Shown here: positions 51,244 to 61,656 of the stretch, piece by piece
Layout of the letters: the number at the start of each line of letters is the position of its first letter
Numbering within the stretch: position 1 is the stretch's first letter
Origin: Capronia americana
Taxonomy: Eukaryota; Ascomycota; Eurotiomycetes; Chaetothyriales; Herpotrichiellaceae
Length of the DNA stretch: 64,000 nucleotides
Direction of reading: 5' to 3'
Assembly: GCA_016110215.1 (NCBI GenBank)
Contig: JADWQD010000024.1
Coordinates: forward strand, 1 to 64,000
Program-made: the position numbers and the translations under genes
Notes under the pieces: generated by a model
What the model was told of the DNA's origin: nothing
What the model saw: the letters and a program-made list of their open reading frames with translations, nothing else
Databases searched by the model: none

Positions 51244-52206
51244 TCAGATTCCAAGACCACCATCGATGATGTAGACAGCCCCAGTGATGTATTTAGACTC
51301 ATCTCCTAGAAGAAAGGCGATCAATGCGGCCACTTCTTCAGGTTCGCCTATACGCTGCACGGCCGACATCGACGCCAACATCTGCTCGTCGATATTGGCA
51401 GTGCCGTGGAACATTGGTGTGTTTACGGGTCCTCTAGGCAGGAGCCATGTCAGCTCGAGCTCATTCTCCCCTTTCGAACAAGGAGTTTGTCCTGTTCCCA
51501 TTCCTGTTCCTGTCCTGGGATGTGACAACGACGTTACTTACGGAGCAATGCAGTTAATTCGCGTCCCTCCCGCCCCAACCTCTCGAGCTGCACATTGACT
51601 CAGGCCAATAACAGCGTGCTTTGATGCAGTGTAAGGGGCGAATGTGGGCCCGGCCTTAAAAACAAAACGAACTCGAGGCATTGACAATGCTTCCGCCAGG
51701 GGAGATGGCCCTCAACTGCGCACGAAGCGAGTGCATAAGTCCTGTTACGTTGACGCCCATGACGAACTAGCGAAAGATGAAGCGTTAATTAGCCATGTCT
51801 TGCCTGCGATCCCCGACGAAATGTGTGAGGAACCAGGAAAAGAGAAATCAGCAACACATACTTCCCAATCATCGTCCCTCTGGTTGACGACAGTGTCTAT
51901 ACCCATCCGACCGGACACACCGGCCAGGTTGGCCGCACCATCCAGCTGCCCAAAGGTCTTCTTTGTGTCTTCGATCCACGCGTCGACCTGATCTGTCTTT
52001 CGCACATCTACTTTTCGTGCAAGGACTGCGGATACTCCAAGGCTGGCAACTTTTCCAATGGCGGATTTGGCCTCCTCGAGGGCCCCTTCTTGCACATCCG
52101 CAATGGAGACACGCCCTTGGCGGCTGGCAATGTACTTTGCAAGGGCAAGGCCCATGCCAGAGGCACCTCCGGTGATTGCGATGACCTTGTTGTCGAAGGA
52201 CGCCAT
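51244..52206 (-). pseudogene. Short-chain dehydrogenase/reductase with one frameshift
   Basis: The ATG at 52206 opens MASFDNKVIAITGGASGMGL (TGxxxGxG NAD-binding motif). Exon 1 ends at RDDDWE; an intron (GTATGT...CTAG, about 51796-51863) leads to VNVTGLMHSLRAQLRAISPG and SIVNASS. The catalytic YTASKHAVIGLSQCAAREVG lies in a frame shifted by one base near the A5/T5 run at about 51657-51661. A second intron (about 51431-51543) precedes GPVNTPMFHG and ITGAVYIIDGGLGI, the classical SDR end. All motifs are otherwise intact, so this is either a very recent pseudogene or a homopolymer sequencing error. Substrate unknown. Confidence 0.8.
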
Positions 52207-53010
52207 GTTGCCTCGAGACGATACTATATAGCAGTGTTCAATATACTAGAAAGCAAGTAGCTGGTGGGACGGCTAGTGAAGCCTCAACAGTGGTCTCCCC
52301 CTGGATATTGTTCCTGCGCACCTTGTCGACAATCCCGCCTAAGTAAACGGCCCCAAATGCGGAGGTGGTGGTTTATCGTGCTGTCCGTGTCGTGTTGTTC
52401 TCACGTACATTTCCAATATTCCAACCGTCTGCAATTGGTCCTCCTGGCAACTGACAGCTATGGCTATTTGGTTGCTCTAGTACTACTCAGGAGAAGTAGC
52501 CTACATCGGTGATGGCTTAACGTAGCCATCATCAGCCTGTACAGACCACCGGTCGAGTTGTTTGTAGCGAATACTACCGCGGTATTACCCGACTTCAGAG
52601 GTCCAAGCAGTCTGACTCTCGGCAGGGGAACTTTGGTAGACGGAAGATGCAAGCATGTTGGCTTAGAGGGCAAGCAGTTGACCTCCCGACAACACAACCC
52701 AGTCTCGGCAAGAGGGCTTTGACGCCATTTACAAAGGACCAATGAGAAAAACGTGTTCATGATAAGGCTATCCGTTGCATGGGCTTATAGCGAGGCCTCC
52801 CAGGATGGCCCGCGATCGGGTCCGGGATGTCCCCTGGCACTAATATGAACCCGAAGGCTATATTCCCAGTTCTGGGAGCTGCAGTGATATAGTGCCTATA
52901 ATTGCCTGATGCTCTCGTACAGCCAGTCCAACGGATATCCTGGAATTGCCTTCCACTGGACAGTGTGTGTCGTTTGCATCTAGAACGATTTTTCGGAATA
53001 CTCTTACAAT
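52207..53010. promoter_or_regulatory. Divergent promoter region
   Basis: This separates the divergent dehydrogenase and dienelactone hydrolase genes. No coding feature is supported; ACTATATAGC near 52222 is a possible TATA element for the minus gene. Confidence 0.35.
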
Positions 53011-53871
53011 ATGGCAGCCAGTGCCCCCAGAACTTGTTGCACGGTCGGTGTGAAGCATGAAGGCGCAGCATCCGGAGAGGTCAAGCTAATCGGACAAGGT
53101 GCATAGCTTTCATTCATTTCATGTCACCTCGGAAGTGCTGACACGCAGGAAGTGGAAACATATTTCGCATACCCAAGGACCGAGAGCTCAAAGGCCATTG
53201 TCCTTTTGTCCGATGTCATCGGCCACAAACTAGTCAACACTCAGCTGCTGGCGGACCAATTCGCAGCGAACGGATACCTGACTGTGGTGCCTGACCTATT
53301 CAATGGTAACGCAGTTCCTTTGAATCCTCCTGCCGGATTCGATATCTTCAAGTGGCTTGGTGGCTTCCCGCCCGAGAAAGTCGATCCGATAGTCCAATCT
53401 ACCATTGAGCATTTACGGAACGCCGAAGGAGTCACCACTATTGGAGCTGCGGGCTACTGCTTTGGAGGAAAATACTCAGTTCGCTTTCTGGGGAAAGGGG
53501 TCTCCGTTGGGTACGCCGCACACCCAAGCATGGTCGACGAGGCGGAATTCGCCGGTGTGAAGGGTCCGCTCAGCATTTCAGCCGCTGGTCAGTCCAACCA
53601 TGGCCGTATCATTGCAAACCAGATTCTGCGGGCTGCAGGGTAGTAGGCTAACGGATCGTTTCTAGAGACCGACCAGATGTGGCCAGCCGAAGCGCGACAC
53701 AAAAGCGAAGGAATCTTGGCAAAGACCGGTCAGCCGTATCAGATCAATCTCTTCTCGGGCGTAGAGCACGGGTTTGCCGTTCGAGGCGACTTGAAGAACC
53801 CGCAGATCAAGTATGGAAATGAGCAAGCCTTTCTTCAAGCTGTGGCCTGGTTCGATGAGCACCTCAAATGA
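53011..53871 (+). CDS. Dienelactone hydrolase family protein, intact
   Basis: Exons 53011-53098, 53153-53587 and 53666-53871 join to about 242 residues. The start is MAASAPRTCCTVGVKHEG; exon 2 begins VETYFAYPRTESSKAIVLLS. The alpha/beta-hydrolase nucleophile lies in AAGYCFGGKYS (Cys), the acid in SISAAETDQMWPAE (Asp) and the His in FSGVEHGFAVRGD, the Cys-Asp-His triad of dienelactone hydrolases. Length is normal for the family. Fungal members hydrolyse dienelactones from aromatic breakdown or related esters; the actual substrate cannot be told. The first intron acceptor used is GGAAG, chosen because it alone preserves frame; the neighbouring GCAG would break it. Confidence 0.9.
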
Positions 53872-54061
53872 ATTCAGCTCGTTAGAGATAGACGACCACA
53901 GCTCGGTGGCTTTGGACCCAGTGCTAGAGTATCGATTCAGCACAACGTGATCGTCCGGGACACACAATGTTAACAAGTCGCAGTCCTCACAAGAAACTGC
54001 AGCCGAAATTCACATTCAAGTCAAAAAAACAGAAAAGATGCCCAGAAAGGAAGGTCACGAA
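53872..54061. other. Spacer after the hydrolase gene
   Basis: Probable 3' flank; no feature seen. Confidence 0.4.
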
Positions 54062-54270
54062 TCAAGTTTGGATCAAGTCTGCTCCAGCAAGAAGTGAAAT
54101 CTTAACCTGCTTACGAGTGCCGTTGCCATAGTCGATGCCCTTGCGGACAACATCAATCTCATGGTCGAAATGGTCCAGCACCTTGGCAGTGGCTGTGTAG
54201 TCCTTCTTCTCTGCTTCCCAGGAATCCACCATTAGCCAGTTGGAGGCTTTATCCAAGTGAGCGAGAGCGA
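54062..54270 (-). pseudogene. NMA1: NMN adenylyltransferase fragment
   Basis: Minus frame: LDKASNWLMVDSWEAEKKDY, TATAKVLDHFDHEIDVVRKG and KQVKISLLAGADLIQT-stop. This is the mid region of fungal nicotinamide-mononucleotide adenylyltransferase (SWEA...Y-PTAKVLDHFDHE...LLAG-DL), an NAD-biosynthesis enzyme. It ends at a stop just before the conserved Met/Trp block. A GAGCGA microsatellite marks the other edge (about 54258-54280). Confidence 0.85.
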
Positions 54271-54341
54271 GAGCGAGCAAGGACGAACGGTGTCTCCTGT
54301 ACTGGCGGGCGAGAAGCGCGTACCCCCGACTTGGCTTGTAA

Positions 54342-54541
54342 ATGGCATCTGTCAAGGCCGCCTTGAAGGCTGTCAAGTCGTCCCTTGATGATGGCCAGTT
54401 TGAGAGAGCCGCAGAGCAAGCAGAAGACTTGCTGAAACAAGACGACAAAAATCACACCGCCTGTCTCTTCCTTGGTTTCGCACGAGAAAAGCTTGGAGAT
54501 TTAGAGGGGGCGGAGAAGGCTCTTCTCAGAGGCGCCTTTTT
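54342..54541 (+). pseudogene. SKI3: Ski3 (superkiller TPR protein) N-terminal fragment
   Basis: MASVKAALKAVKSSLDDGQF, ERAAEQAEDLLKQDDKNHTA and CLFLGFAREKLGDLEGAEKA is the first TPR pair of fungal Ski3, the scaffold of the cytoplasmic exosome cofactor. It starts at the authentic ATG (54342) and breaks off after about 62 residues into LLRGAFLGTKN-stop. Confidence 0.75.
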
Positions 54542-54556
54542 AGGGACAAAGAATTA

Positions 54557-54742
54557 GAGTCTGCGGTCGTCAAGACATCGATCGATGCATTCGCCAGGGT
54601 CGACATTCTGACTACCAACGCCGGTATACTGCGGGACAAAGCCTTCGCCAACATGGACGACAAGCAATGGGACGACATCATCGCGGTTCATCTCCGCGGC
54701 ACGTACAAGGTCACCAAAGCCGCGTACCCTTATATGGTCTGC
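54557..54742 (+). pseudogene. FOX2: Peroxisomal multifunctional enzyme (Fox2) SDR fragment
   Basis: VVKTSIDAFARVDILTTNAG, ILRDKAFANMDDKQWDDIIA and VHLRGTYKVTKAAYPYM correspond to the first dehydrogenase domain of Fox2 (NNAG is TNAG here). The catalytic Ser/Tyr segment is lacking. The frame then crosses into sequence that is antisense to an NRPS piece. Confidence 0.8.
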
Positions 54743-54744
54743 TA

Positions 54745-54960
54745 TGTCGTGCTGGACTTGCAGGGCCGAATCCAGCAGACTCTTTCCATCGAGCTGAATT
54801 TTCAACGGGACAATATTGAATGTCGGAGCAATCAAATCAGTGACTCCGTCGATGTCGAGCGAGCGGTTCGCAAGATAGACGCCGAGGACAACGTCACCTG
54901 CCGTAGGATTGCTCTCCTGTCGAGTAGGGGGCGCACGACGTATGCTGGCGTATGATCTAG
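54745..54960 (-). pseudogene. NRPS condensation-domain fragment
   Basis: Minus frame: ALFFATYARSYASIRRAPPT, GDVVLGVYLANRSLDIDGV and TDLIAPTFNIVPLKI. The DVV(L)G-Y--NRS---DG----APT-N--P pattern is the conserved bridging segment of condensation domains, closest in style to siderophore synthetases. No HHxxxDG motif is included. Confidence 0.7.
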
Positions 54961-55132
54961 CATAGGTGGCAAAGAAGAGCGCTTGAATGCTGAGTCCATG
55001 GTCCATTCTCAGCCAGATAGTAGCCTTCGGCATTCCACGTGGCTGGGTTCCCATTGTTCAATGCCGCATCTGGGTTCCAGCAGGCCACGTCGAGGCGAAT
55101 GAGCAGTGAGCTTCAACAGGCAGCGCTCTCTG

Positions 55133-55450
55133 CTAAGAGTCACCGCGACGATGGCAATGCAGCCCATGTCTCCTGATATGTAGAGGAAGAAGGTCGAGCC
55201 TCTGCCATACCAGCGACGTGACACCTCGAGGATGAGAGGTTGAGATAGCCGAGCTTTGCTCTTTCTTCGCTGCGATGGGCGCAGGCCTTGACTTCTCTTG
55301 CTTGTCCTTATTCTCTTTCATGGCTTCTCTCGTCTTTTGGGCTTCTTTCGCCGACTCAATTACTCCCCTGATCTTCGCAGGTCGTCGATGTGGCTTCGTC
55401 GACGTACACGGATGTGGACGCCGGCGTGATGGCTTCTTGCGTTGAGGCAT
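55133..55450 (-). pseudogene. Unrecognised basic N-terminal fragment
   Basis: The ATG at 55450 gives MPQRKKPSRRRPHPC, then IRGVIESAKEAQKTREAMKE and a Lys-rich helix. It switches frame or identity near 55250. Not recognised. Confidence 0.35.
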
Positions 55451-55479
55451 GGTGTCGCTTATCTTCGACAGTACCACCT

Positions 55480-55860
55480 CGGACACAACTCGCCGTTACA
55501 TAGGTCATTGTGTCCTCGCACATGAGATCGACAAGACGCACGTCGGGCCTTCAATCGACAAGGCCAGCCAACTCACCCTACGTCTGATCGAGTTCAACAG
55601 CCAGCTCACTACCATCTTCACCAAAGGAAGCGAAGACGTGGGTGTACAAGTATGGCGAGGAGAGTAAAGTACTACTGCAGAAGATGGCGGAGATTTGTTT
55701 TCGGTGCGAGGCGACAGGCAGAATGGCACGTCAAGCTGGCTCTGCTGCTCAGCGACGTCAAGCACGTCTACCAGAACTTCTAGAACTGCAGTCATTGCTC
55801 TGGCCATACAATTGCTCGAGCTTGTAGACGCCATCACGTTTCTGGCTACGTTCAAACCAC
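55480..55860 (+). pseudogene. Unrecognised protein fragment
   Basis: Plus frames YIGHCVLAHEIDKTHVGPSI, LRLIEFNSQLTTIFTKGSED and, one base shifted, YKYGEESKVLLQKMAEICFR read like one helical protein with a frameshift near 55640. Family unknown. Confidence 0.35.
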
Positions 55861-55970
55861 TGACTTTGTCTGCTCAAAATTCTATTCACTTCTCCCCGTC
55901 TCCCACTCAGCTGCTGTTGTCAATATCCTATGTTTCTACGGCATATTCATCTGTTCCCTGTCTTCTAATC

Positions 55971-56213
55971 CTAGCATTCTGCGAATGAATGCCATGCTGG
56001 ACCACACACGCCTTGCACGAAGAAGCCCGTTGCGCCGAAGTAAGCATGTCTTGAATCAATGTAGAGTCCTTCTCCAGTCCACCTGTCTGTCCCCGCTCTC
56101 GCAGTCTTGTCTTCCAGCAGCATCGCATGAAGATCCATCCAGATCCCTTCTCCGTCCTTTCCGACACCAGACACCAGACACAGGATCCTGCACTTGTGGA
56201 TCTTGTCCATCAA
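55971..56213 (-). pseudogene. Unrecognised conserved-looking fragment
   Basis: Minus frame GVGKDGEGIWMDLHAMLLED, KTARAGTDRWTGEGLYIDSR, HAYFGATGFFVQGVCGPAWH has the density of Trp, Gly and aromatic residues of a conserved enzyme domain, but I cannot name it. Confidence 0.4.
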
Positions 56214-56218
56214 TGAGC

Positions 56219-56495
56219 ATGGAGGGTGGTTTTGATGGTGGTTTTGGTGGTAGTTTTGGTGGTGGATTTGGTGGTGGTTTTGATGGTGGTGGATTTGGTG
56301 CTGTTGGATTTGGTGATGGTGGTTTTGGTGGTCGTTTTGCTGGTAGTTTTGCTGGTGGTTTTGCTGGTGGTTTTGATGGTGGTGGTATTGGTGCTGTTGG
56401 ATCTGGTGATGGTGGTTTTGGTGGTGGTTTTGGTGGTGGTTTTGCTCTTGGTTTTGCTGATGGTGGTTTCGGTGATGATGATTTCTCCTGGCCGT
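56219..56495. repeat. GGTTTT/GGTGGT minisatellite (Gly/Phe-rich frame)
   Basis: Six-base units GGTTTT, GGTGGT and GATGGT alternate for about 270 bp, giving a GGFGGGFDGG-type plus frame and a Lys/Thr-rich minus frame. As the period is a multiple of three, a coding origin is possible, but no start context or domain supports it. Confidence 0.8.
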
Positions 56496-57235
56496 GCCGC
56501 TGGGTGCCTCAAGGACAGTAGGGACGGTTGGGACGACGACGACGGGATACGGACTGATGGCGAATCACTCCTCTGGCCATCCCTGCTCGAAATTTGACAG
56601 TGAGTACACGTGTGATGTGATCAAGGCTCGCTGGCTCGCTGGCTGGCTACTCACCGATCTCCTCGTCCTGTCTGGTCCCTTGAGAATTCCATCCCCGCGA
56701 CAAAGAAAGATTCAATGTTGCTCGCCAGTCCTTCTCCCACCTCCAGGACCTTTGTTGAAGACAAAGCACAGCCACGTCGCAGACAATCTGGTGCAGTGCT
56801 CCGACAAGATGTCGCCTGTCCTTGCTTGACAAAGGGCGCAGGAACAGGCACGCACGACAAAGGCAGGCAACCGGCAGGACTTTCCGCAGGATATGAAGAC
56901 AGGACAGATACCGGCAGGACGTTCCGTAGGATGAGGCAGGACAGATGTCGACAAGGTATGACGACACAGATGTCCGAACACGGGAAAGCGCCAACCGGGA
57001 CGCACTTTCGCCTTTCTTTCATTTCTCCTTCTCTCTCTCCCGCTCTCTCCCTCTGTCAGATTTTTGCTCCCTCACCAAGTCGAATTTTTTCCCATCCCCT
57101 GCACGTCGAAGTCGTTTGCCATGCACGGTATGCAATTCCCTCTCGCTTTGACTGGCATACCGCTTGCCAATGGAGCAATGGCTGACTGTCTGCAGGCTGC
57201 TTCTCTGTGTGGCGTGACCGGTATCTTCATTTCCT
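56496..57235. other. Unassigned, with GGCAGGACA-rich short repeats
   Basis: 56866-56950 holds an imperfect 50-bp duplication (ACCGGCAGGAC.TTCCG.AGGAT...ACAGGACAGAT). CT-rich tract at 57020-57060. No gene is supported. Confidence 0.4.
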
Positions 57236-57280
57236 ACAAGTAGGAAGACACCATCCCTAGCATCTCCGATCCTCAGGTGG
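57236..57280. repeat. 45-bp dispersed repeat, copy 1
   Basis: ACAAGTAGGAAGACACCATC...GATCCTCAGGTGG is identical to 62824-62868. At both places different sequence follows immediately. Confidence 0.85.
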
Positions 57281-57302
57281 TTCGGCTGGTGCAGCGGCCT
57301 GG

Positions 57303-57595
57303 TGGGGGCTGGTAACCCGCGTATTCGGGTGCCAGCCCCCCAGTCCAACGTCCCAGAGAGGGAGGCTGGTCACCCGCGTATTCGGGTGCCGGCCTCCCTC
57401 TCAACGTCCCAGCGAGGGACGCTGGCCACCCGGCTACAATCGGGTCCCGGCCTGCGCTGCCTGCCGGTCAACGAGGGAGGCTGGTCACCCGCGTATTCGG
57501 GTGCCGGCCTCCCTCTCAACGTTCCAGCGAGGGAGGCTGGTCACCCGCGTATTCGGGTGCCGGCCTCCCTCTCCAACGTCCGAGCCAGGGAGGCC
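57303..57595. repeat. Five tandem 57-bp units, each with a hairpin
   Basis: Units start near 57303, 57360, 57418, 57476 and 57533. Each contains GGAGGCTGGTCACCCGCGTA followed by TTCGGGTGCCGGCCTCC, which pair as a stem with a TAT-type loop, and end CTCTCAACGTCCCAGCGAG. The third unit is divergent but keeps the ability to pair (CCACCCGG...), suggesting that the fold rather than the sequence matters, or gene conversion among the others. Confidence 0.9.
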
Positions 57596-57695
57596 GGACT
57601 CTCCCAGCTCACCTTCGGTATATTCCAATCCGTCCTTTCGAGAGCATCCTCTCGTCGACCACATTGAATCTGACGACCTGCGCATCAAAAACGCC

Positions 57696-58269
57696 ATGGA
57701 TATAAACTCGATCACGAACATGGCCGAGCCAGCGATCGCCCCCACCATAGCTCCTCAACCCACCATCTACGATTCGGCTTTGGGGGCCAGCGCACTCCCC
57801 ATCCAAGACTCCATAGAAGACGAGGAGCCGTCGTCCAACGGTGAACTTCCCTCTTCGAACTCTAAGACAAGCTCAAGCCAGCAATCTATTGAGAACGAGC
57901 GGGAAGTCCCTCAAATAGCCGGACTGGTTCGGCCCAGCCTACCTATCATCGGCGAACCCACCATCGCTGTGGCATCTGATGCTCGGGACAAGAGCACGTA
58001 CTATCTCCCCCGCCGACGACGCCCCCCAAGACGGAAGGTTTGTGTTTCTCCTGGTTCCTGGTCACTGCGTGGCTTTGCTGATGATTTCGTCTTGTCAGGT
58101 GGCACGCTGGGACTCAGAGGAGTTCAATCCACAGGACTCAAATTGCCGTACCGCGCCCGCCTCGTCATCAGATGGCCCAAAGCGTGATCTCCACTGCAAC
58201 GATCGGTACCTCTACCTCTGCAGGATGGACGAGTTTCGAAGGTTGTTGCGAACCATCCACCCGTTTTGA
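57696..58269 (+). CDS. Hypothetical protein, probably two exons
   Basis: The ATG at 57696 gives MDINSITNMAEPAIAPTIAP and a Ser/Pro/Glu-rich region. After RRRRPPRRK a probable intron (about 58039-58098, GTTTGT...CTTGTCAG) leads to VARWDSEEFNPQDSNCRTAP and RYLYLCRMDEFRRLLRTIHP-F-stop. No family was recognised. Confidence 0.4.
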
Positions 58270-59200
58270 AGAGATGCTGACTTGCTCTGCCAAGGTCGAA
58301 GACTGCAAGATCGCACCGCCGCCTCGAGCCGTCATGCCGTGTCACCCTCAAGGCTGAGTCTCCGAGCCTCACTGGCCGTAAGACTGACAGCCGCCGCCTT
58401 GGAAGCCATCAGCTGAGGATTCCGATTGAACTCCTTCGCATGAGATGTCCACCGAGTTGGTGTGTTGCTTTCGTCGACTGCTTGAATGATCCTCGTTGAC
58501 AATCCTCCAGAGATTGAAGTTGAGACTGCGGCTGAGCCGGACACACAAAGAGCAGGCACACAGACAAGGTGAGGGCGTGGCTGGCCAGAGAAAGAACAAC
58601 TGGTACGTACCCACCAGGATACTTCTCTCCATACTTCCAGCTTCACTCTTTCGATGAAGCCGTTGGCAAAGTGAGCTCTTCTGATCGTGCTTCTTGAAGG
58701 TTGGAAACTCGGATGCAGAAGACTCAGCAGACCCTCCTCGTCGTCCTCGAGAGCGCCGAACGTTCTCTTGCCGGGCTCGTCGAAACGAACGACTCGGCAA
58801 AAGCTGCGCCTTCTCGGCACGAATGGCGGTGCCTGCGCAAATGGGTTGTCGGCAAGAGAATGCTCATCACCGCTGCTTCGCTTGCACGATGAGATCGGAC
58901 GACGACTTCAACGGAGCTCTACCCTCTGGGCCCCAGCGTGGTTGAACCTTCTTCAGCGCCATCACCTCGCCGCTCCACACCTCACTGGTCATCCTCGCAT
59001 CGTCGACATTGGCGGCCCACCAAACCTCAGCTGTCAGTATCAGGATCATCTTCGAGGCGTTCAAGCTGACCATACGGTTTAGAATGGAGTGAATGGCGAT
59101 ACAGCTGTTGATGGAGTACCATTCCCAGCTTCCAGGGCTGAAGGAAGTCGAAGTGCTGGTCGTGTACATAAGGGATCCTCCTCATGAGGCAAGTCTGTAC
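58270..59200. other. Unassigned coding-like scraps on both strands
   Basis: Minus TRWTSHAKEFNRNPQLMASK (about 58430) and plus TRMQKTQQTLLVVLESAERS (about 58705) have protein-like composition. None identified. Confidence 0.25.
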
Positions 59201-59473
59201 CTAGTTACAGGGGTAGTGTGACACTATAGAGATTCCTTCTAGAGTTTCGTCTACTCTGGGTGTCAACACACGTTTCTCTCGGCATACCCGTTGTATTTCC
59301 GCGACTTTCCCCTCGGCTTGTGTCATAAGCTGTTCCCGCTCATGCCGGATCCGTCGGTACTCTTCCTCTGTAACCTGTGGAGGTCCTGTCCATCTTGGTG
59401 AGTCCTCTTCAGAGGCTAATCGTATCTCCTGATCTCTTGTCGCCGCTTCGCGGTTACCCGTGTCTTGATGCAT
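59201..59473 (-). CDS. Short coiled-coil hypothetical protein
   Basis: The ATG at 59473 gives 90 residues, Glu/Arg-rich: VTEEEYRRIRHEREQLMTQA then EGKVAEIQRVCREKR, a strong coiled-coil pattern. It may be a complete small protein or the end of a larger one. Confidence 0.35.
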   Translation of the reverse strand: MHQDTGNREAATRDQEIRLASEEDSPRWTGPPQVTEEEYRRIRHEREQLMTQAEGKVAEIQRVCREKRVLTPRVDETLEGISIVSHYPCN

Positions 59474-59498
59474 ACAAGGTCGTCCTGTAACAATGAGG

Positions 59499-59598
59499 GC
59501 TCGATCAGGTCACTGGTCACTGTCTCGTCAGGCTGGGCGCAATAGGGGTATTCGATCAGGTCACTGTCCCGTCAGGCCAGGCGCAATAGGGGTATTCC
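59499..59598. repeat. Two tandem 49-bp units
   Basis: TCGATCAGGTCACTG.TC...CAGGC..GGCGCAATAGGGGTATT occurs twice in a row with small length differences. Confidence 0.8.
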
Positions 59599-59759
59599 GG
59601 AATCATATCAAACCTATTCCATTCGAGGTCACTACTCCACGGGATGTTTCCACGGTGAGCTCGGGTTGACGTGATTTGCAGGACTGTTCGGAGCATGGCG
59701 AAATTCTACTTACTCACGAGTCACCTTCTACTGCTGCAGCAGTCAATGTGATGCTGACA

Positions 59760-59905
59760 GTCAAGCCGTGGCAGTCAAGCCGTGGCAATCAAGCATGGCA
59801 ATCAAGCAAGCCGCAGCAATCAAGCGTGGCAATCAATCAAGCCGTGGCAATCAATCAAGCCGTGGCAATCAATCAAGCCGCAGCAATCAAACCGTGGAAG
59901 TCACC
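59760..59905. repeat. CAAGCCGTGGCAATCAAT minisatellite
   Basis: About eight units of 12-20 bp (CAAGCCGTGGCAATCAAT and CAAGCCGCAGCAATCAA). Confidence 0.85.
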
Positions 59906-60109
59906 AAACAAGCACAGATCTGACTGACTATCTCCACCCACCTTGGTTGGTATGCACATCACAACTGCTTGGATGGTATGAGTCACAATGCCCAAATCAT
60001 GTCAAAGGCATTGATTGCCCTGTGGTGACATGCAACGCAGGGGGACTTCGCATGGCATGAATGACTGCAAACCCGCTGGGAATGGGCCTTTGGTGTGGTG
60101 AATTGTGGA

Positions 60110-60850
60110 CTTGTGGGTTTGGATATGACTATGACTGTGTGTCGCGGCCACTGCCTTTGTGCTGCGGATTGGATTGTGTGATTGCTACACACGGTTGGAG
60201 TGACTGTGTCGCGGCTACTGCCTTTGTGCTGCGGATTGTGGTGTGATTGCTACACACGGTTGGAGTGACTGTGTCGCGGCTACTGCCTTTGTGCTGCGGA
60301 TTGAGTGATTGCTCTACCCTTTTGGTGACTGTCCTGCAGCCTTTGTCCCTTTGCTGTGATTTGTCTGTTTGCTACACCCCTTTGGAGTCACTACGCGGCG
60401 GCCATTGTCTTTGTGCTGCGGATTGGATTGTGTGATTTGATTGCTACATACGGTTGGAGTGACTACGCGGCGGCCACTGCCCTGTTGGTGTAACTGTACT
60501 GCAGCCTTTGTCCCTTTGGCAGTGATTTGCCTGTTTGCTACTTCCTTTGGAGTCACTACGCGGCGGCCACTGCCTTTGTGCTGCGGATTGAGTGATTGCT
60601 CTACCCCTTTGGTGACTGTCCTGCAGCCTTTGTCCCTTTGCAGTGATTTGCCTGTTTGCTACCATCCCTGGAGTGACTACGCGACGGCCACAGTTTTCGT
60701 GTTTGCTCCACTGATCTGGTGTGACTGTGCTGCTGCCTGTGTCCTTTTGCTATGGTTTGTGTGATTGCTCTACCCCCTTGGTGACTACCCCTGCGGCCTT
60801 TGCCCCATTGTGGTGAATTGGACTGTGACTGTGCTACTGCCTGTGACACT
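60110..60850. repeat. Degenerate tandem array of about 60-105-bp units
   Basis: The phrases TTTGTGCTGCGGATTG, TGTGATTGCTACACACGGTT, GGAGTGACTACGCGGCGGCC and CTGCAGCCTTTGTCCCTTT recur about ten times with variable spacing. No protein is supported, although frames stay open by chance. Confidence 0.85.
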
Positions 60851-60923
60851 TTGACCCTTGGCGAAGGCAGTTTGCGATTGCGCGGATGACTCACAGGGCC
60901 AGCCTCTGCGCGGGCCTCTCGTC

Positions 60924-60931
60924 TATAAATA
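60924..60931 (+). promoter_or_regulatory. TATA box
   Basis: TATAAATA lies about 110 bp before the ATG at 61033 and after the tandem array. This is a good core promoter for the gene-like module below. Confidence 0.55.
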
Positions 60932-61032
60932 TAGGCCTCTCCCCCCGTCGATTTGAACTCTCTCAGACTTCTCGACACTGGACATTGGAGATCTTCCAAG
61001 GATCCTTCAGAACTCATATATATGAATGATCA

Positions 61033-61226
61033 ATGGTGAGTTTCGACCTTTGGCTTCGACGCTTTCTAACCCCTTTCTTCCAGGTCGGTCCATCTTGTTG
61101 CCTTTGATCGATGGTGTTGCCTTTGATCGATGGTGTTGCCTTTGATCGATGGTGTTGCCTCTGATCGATGGTGAGTTTCAGACACTTGGCTTCCACACTT
61201 CCCAGATGCTAACCCCTTTCTTCTAG
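61033..61226 (+). repeat. Duplicated start-codon/intron modules
   Basis: Twice in this block an ATG is followed at once by an intron-like sequence: ATG|GTGAGTTTC...TTGGCTTC...CTAACCCCTTTCTTC(C/T)AG|GTCGGTCCA, with introns 61036-61083 and 61171-61226. Between them TTGCCTTTGATCGATGGTG is repeated about four times. A similar ATG|GTGAGTTTC intron starts the gene at 62930. Confidence 0.6.
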
Positions 61227-61440
61227 GTCGGTCCACCTCGTTGCCTTCGATCGGCCCTCAGATACCCTCAGATACAGTGCTCTCAGCACTCCAGTCACAG
61301 CACCTTCCCGTGAACGAGCTCAAGCGGGCAGCTGGTGAAATCATCGCACATCTCCAGGGAATCCAAGAGTTCGCAAAGGAGAAGGTCGCGACTGTCGGAG
61401 GAATGGAGTACATCCCAGAAAAAGGCAGTTGCGAAAAAGT
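61227..61440 (+). pseudogene. Unrecognised protein fragment before minisatellite
   Basis: TVLSALQSQHLPVNELKRAA then GEIIAHLQGIQEFAKEKVAT is a helical coding segment with ordinary codon use. It enters the GCACCACTCC minisatellite at about 61440. Family unknown. Confidence 0.4.
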
Positions 61441-61562
61441 GCAATCTCGACAAACTCTAATTGCACCACTCCAAACTCTAATTGCACCACTCCGCACCAC
61501 TTCGATTCTGCACCAATTCTGCACCAATTCTGCTGCACCACTTCAACTCTCAACCACTGCAA
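61441..61562. repeat. Third GCACCACTCC-type minisatellite
   Basis: Same units and orientation as 48004-48325, shorter. Confidence 0.8.
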
Positions 61563-61656
61563 TCCATCGCCGCCGGCCTTGCGAGCAAATACCCCTGACG
61601 ACGCAGTGTGCAGTGTGCACCGACATCCCTTGGTCACGCCTGAACTTTGCGCGCTC

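Noticed and set aside
57302..57667. ORFs with repeated GHPRIRVPASLS
   Set aside because: They come from the 57-bp tandem units; the period keeps frames open by chance.
60061..60764. Cys/Leu-rich short ORFs
   Set aside because: They arise from the degenerate tandem array.
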